Positions 1 to 8,043 of a DNA stretch of 64,000 nucleotides are shown piece after piece. Every line of letters begins with the position of its first letter. Position 1 is the stretch's first letter. The translations under genes and the position numbers were made by a program. This DNA comes from Microcaldota archaeon (GTDB taxonomy: Archaea; Micrarchaeota; Micrarchaeia; Micrarchaeales; CABMGC01): the NCBI GenBank assembly GCA_021797745.1, contig JAJZZD010000003.1:22032-86031 (forward strand), in the 5' to 3' direction. The notes under the pieces were generated by a model, which was given only the letters and a program-made list of their open reading frames with translations, was not told the origin of the DNA and did no database searches.

Positions 1-834
1 CTGAACGTGCACTTTTTCCTTTCCAATTGCTCTTCTGCCGCGTATCTCTTCAAGCCCTTTCATCAGTGATTCCTTGAGCTCGTTGCCTATGAACCTCTTC
101 GAAAATGCATCAGCGCGCGCAGCGATGCTTATTTTTGTAGCATAAATGCGTGCTATCTTCCCTCTTTCCGAGCGGTCTGCAACAGCTATTTCCTTGAGCT
201 TGAAAAGCACGCCGTATTTCGGGGATTTGCTTCCGAATTTCATGTGCCTGAACAAGGCCTTTTCTGCACCCAGCAGCTGGATTGTGCTGGCGGGCATGTA
301 GCCCAGCTTGTTCAACGAGCCTGCCTTGGCCAGAAGCTCGGCAGCTATTTTGTAATCCACCAGGTATGCTATGTTTGGCATGACCTTTGGAACCGCGTCC
401 TTCAAGTATCCATCAAGTTCCGATTCTATGTTGATGAGCGCAAGCTCTGAATCAGCGACTCTTTTTATGTTTTCGTACTCCTTTGTCTCGGGGCTCCTGC
501 CTCCGCTCATAAGCGCGCCCTTTGCCTTTTCTATTTCTTGCTTGTTGCTTCCAAATATCTCTGCAAGCGCCGAGTCGCTGACGTTCTTTGTGTCTTTCCC
601 CGCAAGGCTGACTATCTTTGCATATACTGCAGGGTTCTCAAGCCGCAGCTCAGGAGCATATATGCTGTACCATTCCTGGAGCCTCTCGCTAATCAGGTTC
701 CTTGCCTTGCCCACATCGTTGTACATGTTTATTGCCTGCACGACAGGACGCTCGCCGGTTGCGTATGCCTCGCTGACTGCTTCTTTTGCCTGCTTCATGA
801 ATCGTGCTCTCTTCTGCTCAAGTGTTTCCTTCAA
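1..834 (-). CDS. Nop5/Nop56-family C/D snoRNP core protein, partial and N-terminally short
   Basis: This is the scaffold of the archaeal box C/D ribose-methylation complex, which joins L7Ae-bound guide RNA to fibrillarin. The minus-strand frame is open from a TTG at 834 to the window edge, 278 codons, so the C-terminus is missing. Seen in order are a coiled-coil part (motif ISERLQEWYSIYAPEL), a helical middle and the Nop RNP-binding signature GYMPASTIQLLGAEKALFRH. Family members carry an N-terminal fibrillarin-binding domain of roughly 120 residues before the coiled coil; here only about 30 residues precede it. The frame has a stop just upstream of the TTG, and no ATG exists before codon 13 (798). 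A TATA-like box near 870-880 fits initiation close to 834. Identity is firm; the start and the missing domain are the uncertain points. Confidence 0.88.
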   Translation of the reverse strand, partial: MKETLEQKRARFMKQAKEAVSEAYATGERPVVQAINMYNDVGKARNLISERLQEWYSIYAPELRLENPAVYAKIVSLAGKDTKNVSDSALAEIFGSNKQEIEKAKGALMSGGRSPETKEYENIKRVADSELALINIESELDGYLKDAVPKVMPNIAYLVDYKIAAELLAKAGSLNKLGYMPASTIQLLGAEKALFRHMKFGSKSPKYGVLFKLKEIAVADRSERGKIARIYATKISIAARADAFSKRFIGNELKESLMKGLEEIRGRRAIGKEKVHVQ

Positions 835-1049
835 AGAACCACATCACGTTACGTGTTTGAAATTAAAAGTATATAAAACAGTAATAAAAATTGCCAAACA
901 AAAGGAATTCAACTCTTTGGTGTATCGCTCCATGATTTTTACAATGAGTTCAGTGCATTCTGTAGCGTTTTTTCGGCTACTTTATCTCATCTTCTGCGTT
1001 TAATTCTCGAATGTAAAAATTCCGCGATTGCAAATAAAATCCACGCACA

Positions 1050-1293
1050 TTACGCTGCGATACGTTTACGTTTGCTTGTACCTGCACTAACAAACATATA
1101 CTTCTTTTTATGTGCTTCATATATTTGTTTTGTTCTTGGGTCAGTAACAATTACCTCATTCAACTTTATTCTTCATAACATGCTCCTTTTCTGCAGTCTT
1201 GTGCGTGTCTCTTAATTTCAGATATATGCCGATTATGCGCCTGCGCTTTTTTCGCTCAAATCCCCACTGTTTATATGCAGCTATGGCCCCTGC
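1050..1293 (-). pseudogene. Possible decayed small gene
   Basis: Between the Nop5 start and the TFE-like gene there are about 530 bases without a normal gene. On the minus strand two short open frames abut with a one-frame shift. The first, from 1293, reads a basic helical peptide containing AAYKQWGFERKKRRR and ends near 1155. The second, from a possible TTG at 1163 to a TAA at 1050, reads 37 residues containing VIVTDPRTKQIYEAHKKKY. Composition looks protein-like rather than random, but no family is recognised. A tiny gene of 37 codons or a frameshifted remnant are both possible. Nothing is seen in 835-1049 beyond the Nop5 promoter, or in 1294-1364. Confidence 0.25.
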
Positions 1294-1364
1294 TTAGCAT
1301 CATTTTCGCTTCTTCATCAAGCTTCTAATGCCCTTTTTACTGTTCCGAAACTGCAGTGAAACTT

Positions 1365-3272
1365 TTACATTATTTTTTTAACGCTTTTCGTGCTTTTGTA
1401 AAAATTCGGCAATCTTTTTCTATCTTCCAAAGCTTCGCCAGCAGGTGCGGCATTTGCTTTATCAGCAGGTGAGGCATTTAAACTTTCTAAGGGGGTTAAT
1501 GACGCATTGCATATGCTACATCTAAACTTCTGGTTCAATGCAGAATCAAAAGGCAGCCTGCCTGCTTGAGGATGCGCTTCGCAAATGAAATAGTCATTGC
1601 ATTCATCTGTGTTTTTATCAGCAAAATTAAGCTTGTTATGCAGTATGTCTATATTTTCTTCATTTGCGTACCATAAGAATAACGTCCACTCTTTTCTGGG
1701 CTCCTGCGTGTCTTCTGACTTGAACGTAGGTTCGTATTTTGCCATACTGCTCTCTTTTATTCCAACGTAGTTGACTAAGCCATAGCTTTGTAGTAGGTTC
1801 ACTATTCTCTGCATTATGCGGGTGTCTGCATTAAGCATGTGCGCCAACTCCGTCCCTTCTACTGCGTATTTGATGTGCGAATTATTGCCTTTAATTTCGC
1901 TGTTCTTTTGTCCGCGCGCCTGCTGCAAATCCGTCTTTTTCTCTAGAAGCAGTTTAAGCACCATTAACGCATAGTCTCCTTCTTTTTCATTTATCTGCAC
2001 TTGCTTTCCATTAACATCCACTTTTCTTCCCACGCCTATTATTGTATATTTTACGAAATTTGCGAAACGGTCATCAGCCAGAGCCCTTATTGCGTTTATT
2101 CCATTTTCCTTTTGCGGCTGTGCGGCCGTTGTGTCAATTACATAATCGTCGTGCGGTGCGTTTTCAGCGGTTTTTTCAACAGCTTTATACGTTGGTGGTT
2201 TTTGCTGTGGTTCTGCATTTGAAATGGCCACATTTGATTTTCTACTGAGTTGTTTCAGCTCTGCGCCAGTTTCGGTTTTTCCTGTATTAAGCCCCTCTTT
2301 TCTTACTGCGCTTTTTTCTATTCTTCTGTCAAAATTTGGCATTTGTTTGTCCGATTTGGAGTTGCGCACAGGTTTTGGCATGCTATGCCGCTTTCCAAAA
2401 TTATCGTATTTTTTTGGTTCCTCGTTTGGTTGTTTTGCCGGTTTGACTATTTGCTTTTTCGGCGCCGGATTTCTCTCATTGGCTTGTTTTATGCTTTTTG
2501 CAGGCTTGCGCACTTTTGACGTTTCCTTCGATGCTTTAGTCTTGCGCACTTTTACCACAACAAGCAAACCCGGCCTTACTCTTTCGATTTCTCTGCGAAT
2601 TACATTTTCAGCATGATTGAATTCTTTCATGGTTTTTTCCATGTTTCCATTTGTTCTCGCATAGAATTCTGCCATATCGTTTGCTTCTTCGTCACTCAGA
2701 ATTTTTGGCTTGCTTCCGTGTTTGATTTTGAAATTGAGCTCAGGATGCAAATCTAGAAAATTTTTGATCATTGTGAAGCTGGTTTTGTCCCCATACCGCA
2801 ACCTTAGTGCTTCTTTTATGCCCTTTATGTACTTCAGCCTATTTTCGTGGCTTGCATCTTCCAGCAGTTGAATCAGGTGCATTTCAGTTGTTTTAGTTCT
2901 TTTCTCAGTTACCCCTTTTTGGCCGTACGGATTATGCGTTCTTTTGCCGCCCCACACTTTTTGCAGATATCCTATAGAAACATGCATGCCCGATGCTTCT
3001 AAATTTGCCCGAGCAGTTTCGTATGAACTGCCTTTCCTTAATTCCTCCAAAGCAGCTTTTCTCGTTGCCTCATCGTGCCTGTTTCCACTTTTATAATGCA
3101 GGTCAAAGCCCATGCTTTTCCAGATTCTGCTTACCCTTTTTCTTCCATTTTGGCCCAGTCCTAGGTTTTTGGCAGCCTGTGATGCGGTCATTGGCGCGCC
3201 ATTTTCCATAATAAGGCCGTACTGCTTTATCACTGCTTCCCTAAACCCTTCTGCGCTTGATGCCCTTCCCAT
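1365..3272 (-). CDS. TFE-like transcription factor with long N-terminal HTH/basic extension
   Basis: The last third resembles archaeal transcription factor E (TFE-alpha/TFIIE-alpha), which helps TBP/TFB open promoters. A winged-helix segment (about residues 430-550, with GLVNYVGIKE and then EWTLFLWYA) leads to a zinc-ribbon-like segment (561-597) with CEAH (C564, H567), the TFE-like RLPFDSALNQKFRC, and C585-x2-C588. TFE is normally about 170-200 residues; this protein has 635. The extra N-terminus holds helix-turn-helix-like units (TASQAAKNLGLGQNGRKRVS near residue 30, a related unit near 65-110) and a Lys/Pro/Gln-rich linker (about 240-400). One zinc ligand is His instead of Cys. A TATA-like box at 3303-3313 precedes the ATG. 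TFE relatedness is inferred from motif order; the N-terminal part is unassigned. Confidence 0.6.
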   Translation of the reverse strand: MGRASSAEGFREAVIKQYGLIMENGAPMTASQAAKNLGLGQNGRKRVSRIWKSMGFDLHYKSGNRHDEATRKAALEELRKGSSYETARANLEASGMHVSIGYLQKVWGGKRTHNPYGQKGVTEKRTKTTEMHLIQLLEDASHENRLKYIKGIKEALRLRYGDKTSFTMIKNFLDLHPELNFKIKHGSKPKILSDEEANDMAEFYARTNGNMEKTMKEFNHAENVIRREIERVRPGLLVVVKVRKTKASKETSKVRKPAKSIKQANERNPAPKKQIVKPAKQPNEEPKKYDNFGKRHSMPKPVRNSKSDKQMPNFDRRIEKSAVRKEGLNTGKTETGAELKQLSRKSNVAISNAEPQQKPPTYKAVEKTAENAPHDDYVIDTTAAQPQKENGINAIRALADDRFANFVKYTIIGVGRKVDVNGKQVQINEKEGDYALMVLKLLLEKKTDLQQARGQKNSEIKGNNSHIKYAVEGTELAHMLNADTRIMQRIVNLLQSYGLVNYVGIKESSMAKYEPTFKSEDTQEPRKEWTLFLWYANEENIDILHNKLNFADKNTDECNDYFICEAHPQAGRLPFDSALNQKFRCSICNASLTPLESLNASPADKANAAPAGEALEDRKRLPNFYKSTKSVKKIM

Positions 3273-3416
3273 TTAATCTGCTATTGAAGGTGGCTTTTTT
3301 CCATATTTATAGGTTATTTTTGTTTTGTCTGCACTGGTTTCAACGTAACTTAGGCAGGTATGTACGCAAAAGCCAAAAACATTATTAATTTTTACTAGTA
3401 ATTGATATGTGATTAA

Positions 3417-3932
3417 ATGGCTTCTTTATTGAAAAACATTTTGAATTTCGCCGAAAGATTTTCTCCCGCAGAAATTGCGTATGCGCATTGCGACATTCCC
3501 TGCGGCATTTACGACCCGCACGAAGCGCAGATGTCTGCCCATACTGTAATTCGCATGGACGAGCTCATATCGCAGCTTAAGGAGAAAGAAAGCACAATGT
3601 CAAAAGAGGAATATGTGATAATGCTGTCGAGATACGCGAGCGTGAAGGAAGAGCACGCGGAGAACTGCAAACACCAAGCCAGAATTCTGTGGGGAGACTA
3701 TTTCAAGCCTGAGCATGCGCAGAAATATCCGCAGCTGCAGCAGCTGGTCTGGGACATAATGAAGCAGGGCAGCGAATGCAAGCAGAAAGTCGATGTGAAG
3801 GCGGCAGAGAGCCTGCTAGAGAGCGTGAACAAGCTTGCGGAGATATTCTGGGACAGCAAGGGCATAAAGACGCAGCGCGTCAAGGTCACGTACTGGCCCA
3901 CTAACAGGGAAATAGCGCTTCCTAAGTTTTGA
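3417..3932 (+). CDS. sodN: Nickel-type superoxide dismutase precursor
   Basis: Converts superoxide to oxygen and hydrogen peroxide using nickel bound by the N-terminal hook. The hook HCDIPCGIYDP starts at residue 24 and holds all the Ni ligands (H24 becomes the new N-terminus, C25, C29). It is preceded by a 23-residue propeptide that must be removed. Further family landmarks are ILWGDYFKPEH and AEIFWDSKG, the four-helix bundle of the subunit. The mature part of about 148 residues is longer than the roughly 117 of Streptomyces, with an extra C-terminal tail. The processing peptidase follows after 6 bases, so the two form an operon. Ni-SOD is mainly known from actinobacteria, cyanobacteria and marine bacteria, so an archaeal copy suggests transfer (inference). 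Confidence 0.95.
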   Translation: MASLLKNILNFAERFSPAEIAYAHCDIPCGIYDPHEAQMSAHTVIRMDELISQLKEKESTMSKEEYVIMLSRYASVKEEHAENCKHQARILWGDYFKPEHAQKYPQLQQLVWDIMKQGSECKQKVDVKAAESLLESVNKLAEIFWDSKGIKTQRVKVTYWPTNREIALPKF

Positions 3933-3938
3933 TAATCC

Positions 3939-4235
3939 ATGAAATTCCCTATAGCTAAATTCAGGGTTAGCGGACCAAGCATGTCGCCAACGATAAACAG
4001 CGGGGACTTCGTGGTCGTGAACAGGTGGGCCTATCTTTTTTCTAAGCCTAAAATCGGCGACATTGTTGTAATAAGACATCCGACAAAAAGAATTACTATG
4101 GTCAAACGAATAAAGAAGATAAAACTAGGTGCTGTTTTTGTTGTAGGCGACGACAAGCAGCTAAGCACAGACAGCAGGAACTTCGGATACGTACCAACAA
4201 GCAAAATCATAGGCAAAGTAATATTCCGCACGTGA
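3939..4235 (+). CDS. sodX: Ni-SOD maturation peptidase, S26/S24 type
   Basis: Signal-peptidase-like serine protease that exposes the nickel-binding His of SodN. The Ser-Lys dyad is visible: S14 in SGPSMSPT and K55 in TMVKRIKK, followed by the family's GDD (VVGDDKQLSTDSR), SxDSR and G-V-P elements. At 98 residues with no membrane segment, it matches the short cytoplasmic SodX type rather than a secretory signal peptidase. It begins 6 bases after sodN and is almost certainly co-transcribed. The function rests on motif plus neighbour and is strong. Confidence 0.92.
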   Translation: MKFPIAKFRVSGPSMSPTINSGDFVVVNRWAYLFSKPKIGDIVVIRHPTKRITMVKRIKKIKLGAVFVVGDDKQLSTDSRNFGYVPTSKIIGKVIFRT

Positions 4236-4261
4236 AATTACGTTTAGGCAAACCTGCGATG

Positions 4262-4783
4262 TCACTCTTTAGATTTCTCCGGAGAAAGCATTTTCCTGAA
4301 ATTGGCTAATTTGTCTGAGAATTCCTCGCCTTCCATTTTTTTAAACTCCTCGTCTATTTTACCTCCACGTAATCTACCATTGTCATATTTTTCTATATAG
4401 TCAACGATATCTGCGTTTCCTGACGAAACTATCTGCACCAAAAGCATGAAGGAAGGCACGTTAATGACCTTGTCTTCGGTAGCCAGCGGCCCAAGTCTTT
4501 TTTTGACTATGCCATCATTCTCGTCGTCAACTCTTTTTATAAGCTTTGGGTACCTCTTTAATCTTTCAAGCATTTCATTTGAAAAATCCGGATTTTTATC
4601 GTCTAAATCCTTTTGTGCATAAAGATACAAAGCAAGTATTGCACTGTCGTCGCCTAGCCCAAATTGTCCTAATAAATTCCTATCTGATGCTGCTTCGATA
4701 TCTTCAAGAGCTGTTTTATCCCTGCTTGCAAGTTTATCAAAAGCTGCAGAGCTTTTATTTTGATCATTTCCCATAACGCTCAC
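4262..4783 (-). CDS. Hypothetical soluble helical protein
   Basis: 173 residues, hydrophilic and mostly helical by composition (runs such as NPDFSNEMLERLKRYPKLIK), with no membrane segment, signal peptide or metal motif. I do not recognise a family. The stop lies 26 bases from the convergent sodX stop. Two ATGs are available (4783 and 4774); an AT-rich TATA-like stretch at about 4788-4800 sits just upstream. The gap from 4784 to 5011 contains only this promoter and that of the divergent glyS gene. Confidence 0.6.
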   Translation of the reverse strand: MSVMGNDQNKSSAAFDKLASRDKTALEDIEAASDRNLLGQFGLGDDSAILALYLYAQKDLDDKNPDFSNEMLERLKRYPKLIKRVDDENDGIVKKRLGPLATEDKVINVPSFMLLVQIVSSGNADIVDYIEKYDNGRLRGGKIDEEFKKMEGEEFSDKLANFRKMLSPEKSKE

Positions 4784-5011
4784 TAATTATATTATGCATT
4801 TGACACTATTTACACATTTCTAAAGTTTCGACTTTTTCGAATTAATCTGTTATTATAACATACAACATACCCAATTTTCTCAAGTTGCATTTCCGCTTAT
4901 TTTTATCTGTTGTCAGTAATGTGCGTCATATTATAATTTTTGCCATTTTATATGTCGTAGGAAACGATGTAACGTTCTTACCGATATGCGCTACGGGCAT
5001 AAGGTGTAAAC

Positions 5012-6622
5012 ATGAGTTCAAATAATGAAAATAAATATGATGAAATAATCAACCTGTCAAAAAACAGGGGCATACTTGAACCCACTAGCGAAGTCTATGA
5101 AGGTTTCGCCGGTTTCTTCGACTACGGCCCTGTCGGCGTAGAACTCAAAAAGAACATAGAAAAAGCATGGTGGCGCTTCTTTGTACAAATGCGCGATGAC
5201 GTAGTGGGAATGGATGGGGCAATAATACTGCATCCAACTGTGTGGAAGGCATCCGGGCACGTTGACAGGTTCAAGGACCAGATTGTCGCGTGCACAAAGA
5301 CGCCTAGCCACAAGTTCAGGGCAGACCACGTGATAGAAGAAGAGCTTGGCATAGCCACCGAGGGCATGTCTAATGACGAGCTGCAGAAGCTCATAACTGA
5401 AAATAAGATAAAATGCCCCGTCTGCGGGAGCCTGCTAGGTGAAGTCTCTGATTTTCGCACCATGTTCGAGACAAGCGTAGGCGCAGAAAGCAGTTTGATT
5501 GCTTACCTGAGGCCAGAAACGGCGCAGGCGATATTCGCGGATTTCCGCTGGGTGAAGCGCACCTCAAGAAAGTCATTGCCATTTGGCATAGCGCAGATAG
5601 GCAAGGCATTCAGGAACGAGATATCACCAAGAAACTTCGTTTTCCGTTCAAGGGAATTCAACCAGATGGAATTGGAATACTTCATACATCCTGACCAGAA
5701 ATTCGAATGCAAATATCTCGGAGACAAGGAACTGGGCAAGAGCGCAAGGTTTCTGGACATGCGCACGCAGCTGAAAAACATGGAGCAGAAAGAAAAGAAA
5801 ACGGGCGATGAAGGAATAAGTATGACATTCGGGGAGGCTTTGGAAAAGAAGGTAGTGGCCTGGAGGGAATTCGATGCAAGCCGTAAAATACTTTCAGAGC
5901 AGTCATCTCCGTGGCATGCCTACTGGCTGTGCAAGACATTGGAATTCTACACTTCAATCGGCATAAATGAAAACAACCTGAGATTCAGGGAGCACGTGCC
6001 CGATGAACTTTCCCATTACTCGAAAGCGACATGGGATTTGGAATACAGGTTCCCGTTCGGCTGGAAAGAGATAGTGGGGATTGCCAACAGGTCCGACTAT
6101 GACTTAAAGCAGCATTCGAAGTTCAGCAACAAGGACATGTCTGTTTACGACGAGGCAAAGAAGCAGAACGTGATGCCTGTCGTAATAGAGCCGTCTTTCG
6201 GATTGGAAAGGGCGATAATGGCCGTGCTGATTGAATCCTATGACAGAAGGGAAGGCGCGGGCAAGGATGCTGGCAAGTCAGCAGGCGATGAAAAAGTAGT
6301 TCTGCATCTTGCGAATTCCATAGCTCCGGTAAAGGTCATTGTTCTTCCGCTGGAGAAGAAGCCAGAACCTGTAAAAATCGCCCACGACCTTTTCGAGAAG
6401 CTGAAGGGCATGTACATGTGCGATTTTGATGAATCTGGCAGCATAGGCAAAAGGTATGCGCGCGCTGACGAGATTGGCGTTCCTGTTGCTATAACTATAG
6501 ACAACGAATCTCTGACAGACCACGCAGCTACGATAAGATACAGGGATACGACAAAGCAGGAGAGAGTCCCGATATCAGATATACCTGACAAAATCTCTCA
6601 AATAATAAACTCCAGTTTGTAA
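5012..6622 (+). CDS. glyS: Glycyl-tRNA synthetase, class II
   Basis: Charges tRNA-Gly with glycine in the cytoplasm. 536 residues of the archaeal/eukaryal dimeric type. Seen in order: the N-terminal substrate motif TSEVYEGFAGFFDYGPVG (about 26-43), a zinc-type CPVCG near 135, class II motif 2 (FRNEISPRNFVFRSREFNQ, near 203-221), motif 3 (PSFGLERAIMAVL, near 394-406), and a C-terminal anticodon-binding domain from SIAPVKVIVLPLEKK onward. Slightly shorter than many homologs because the insertions are compact. The ATG at 5012 fits the conserved N-terminus. The 3' end faces tyrS, with about 73 bases between the stops. Confidence 0.97.
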   Translation: MSSNNENKYDEIINLSKNRGILEPTSEVYEGFAGFFDYGPVGVELKKNIEKAWWRFFVQMRDDVVGMDGAIILHPTVWKASGHVDRFKDQIVACTKTPSHKFRADHVIEEELGIATEGMSNDELQKLITENKIKCPVCGSLLGEVSDFRTMFETSVGAESSLIAYLRPETAQAIFADFRWVKRTSRKSLPFGIAQIGKAFRNEISPRNFVFRSREFNQMELEYFIHPDQKFECKYLGDKELGKSARFLDMRTQLKNMEQKEKKTGDEGISMTFGEALEKKVVAWREFDASRKILSEQSSPWHAYWLCKTLEFYTSIGINENNLRFREHVPDELSHYSKATWDLEYRFPFGWKEIVGIANRSDYDLKQHSKFSNKDMSVYDEAKKQNVMPVVIEPSFGLERAIMAVLIESYDRREGAGKDAGKSAGDEKVVLHLANSIAPVKVIVLPLEKKPEPVKIAHDLFEKLKGMYMCDFDESGSIGKRYARADEIGVPVAITIDNESLTDHAATIRYRDTTKQERVPISDIPDKISQIINSSL

Positions 6623-6695
6623 AAATAAATTAAGCAGATTAAGGGGGCTAAAACTCAGAATGTAAATTAATGAAACCTTGGCGTTTACCTAGTTT

Positions 6696-7895
6696 TTACC
6701 TAGTTATTTGTATGCTTTGCATGTCTTCCAAATACTTTTTTCCTGCTCCTTCAAGGAAATATTTACGCGCAGGTCCAAGTATCTCGATTAAATAATTGGA
6801 CACGCTATCCTTCAGGTCAACAGGGTGAATTAAGTTATTCACATATGCTTCTTCAAGCTCTTTTTGATTCTTATATGAAGAAGATACTTTAGTCTTGGCA
6901 TTAAATATTTCATAATCTCTGTTTTTTCTTATGAGGTATGGCCAAATTATGTATCTTTCAATATCTATGATTGAATTCACTTCTAATTCTGCAGCAGGGC
7001 AGAAAGCACCCATTATCTTCGCTTTTATTTGCTCTTCAGTATCGTGTATGTATACTGCGCTGTTTGGCTTTGACTTTGACATTTTTACATCAATAATTTC
7101 ATCTATGAGTGCGTCTCTATTTCCCGACGCCTTTGCGGCTAGTATCTTGCTGCGCTGGTCTGCTGTTACGTGCACGCCCATCAAAAGATGGTGGTGTACT
7201 GCTACCGGTTTGTAACCTAAAGAGTTTGCAACATCTAATGCAACTACGTGAGCTTTTCTTTGATCCATCCCTGCATGCGGCAAGTTTATTTTCATGCTGA
7301 ATAAATCAGCTACCTGCATTGGCACATACATGAGCTGTGCAAGACTTACTGCATCGCCTTCTCTTCTGCCTAATATTGTAATGCTACGTTTTGCACGATT
7401 TAGCGTTATTTGTTTAGCAATCTTGATCACGTCTTCCCAGTAATTTAAGTTTAGTTTTTCGTAAAGTTCTGAGCCAAGAATAAACTCGACTTTATCGGTA
7501 TTGCCGCCAACGCATTCTAATGACAAACGAAGTGCTTCTTTGAAATACGTGCCTGCAACCCTTCTTATTGTATCGAGGTCGCCGCCAAGCTTATTGTTTA
7601 TCATGGTGTGATAATCTGCTAAAAATATGCGAGTTTTGACCCCGGCTGCCTGGAAATCTGCAATTTTAGTTGAACCAACTAGTCCTGTTCCCAAATGTAT
7701 AAAACCTGAAACTTCAAATCCTATATAATGATTAAGAGCTTCGTTATCCGCTATTTTTTTAATCAAAGTTAAATCTGTCAATACCTCTTCTGTGGGATTT
7801 CTGGTAATTAACCTAAACATTTTTTGCTGCTGTTCTGATAAATTCTCCAGAGTAATATCGTCTGTGGAATTGTCCTTCTTAACGTTGTCATTCAT
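6696..7895 (-). CDS. tyrS: Tyrosyl-tRNA synthetase, class I archaeal type
   Basis: Activates tyrosine and loads tRNA-Tyr. The Rossmann fold shows the HIGH-like SGFIHLGTG (near residue 65), the tyrosine pocket region with YVPMQVADLF, and the KMSKS loop VKMSKSKPNSAVY (near 272). 399 residues is longer than the roughly 310-350 of many archaeal TyrRS; the extra length is an N-terminal extension of about 35 residues rich in Asp/Asn and a helical C-tail. Several internal ATGs would shorten the extension; the ATG at 7895 is the longest choice. Confidence 0.95.
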   Translation of the reverse strand: MNDNVKKDNSTDDITLENLSEQQQKMFRLITRNPTEEVLTDLTLIKKIADNEALNHYIGFEVSGFIHLGTGLVGSTKIADFQAAGVKTRIFLADYHTMINNKLGGDLDTIRRVAGTYFKEALRLSLECVGGNTDKVEFILGSELYEKLNLNYWEDVIKIAKQITLNRAKRSITILGRREGDAVSLAQLMYVPMQVADLFSMKINLPHAGMDQRKAHVVALDVANSLGYKPVAVHHHLLMGVHVTADQRSKILAAKASGNRDALIDEIIDVKMSKSKPNSAVYIHDTEEQIKAKIMGAFCPAAELEVNSIIDIERYIIWPYLIRKNRDYEIFNAKTKVSSSYKNQKELEEAYVNNLIHPVDLKDSVSNYLIEILGPARKYFLEGAGKKYLEDMQSIQITR

Positions 7896-8043
7896 AAAGT
7901 CAACTTTTTGTCAGCGCCAGTTGGTCTTTCTAATAAACCCATTTGATCTGCACTGCTATTTGAATTTTTGGTATTTATGGCTTTCTATGTTTTGTACGAA
8001 CATGAATGATTTATTCCGACCTGACCTCTTTTCCAGCACCCCG

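Noticed and set aside
371-1003. A 210-codon plus-strand frame over the Nop5 region
   Set aside because: The opposite strand encodes clear Nop5 motifs over most of it, and the plus-strand peptide has no sensible pattern; it is a shadow.
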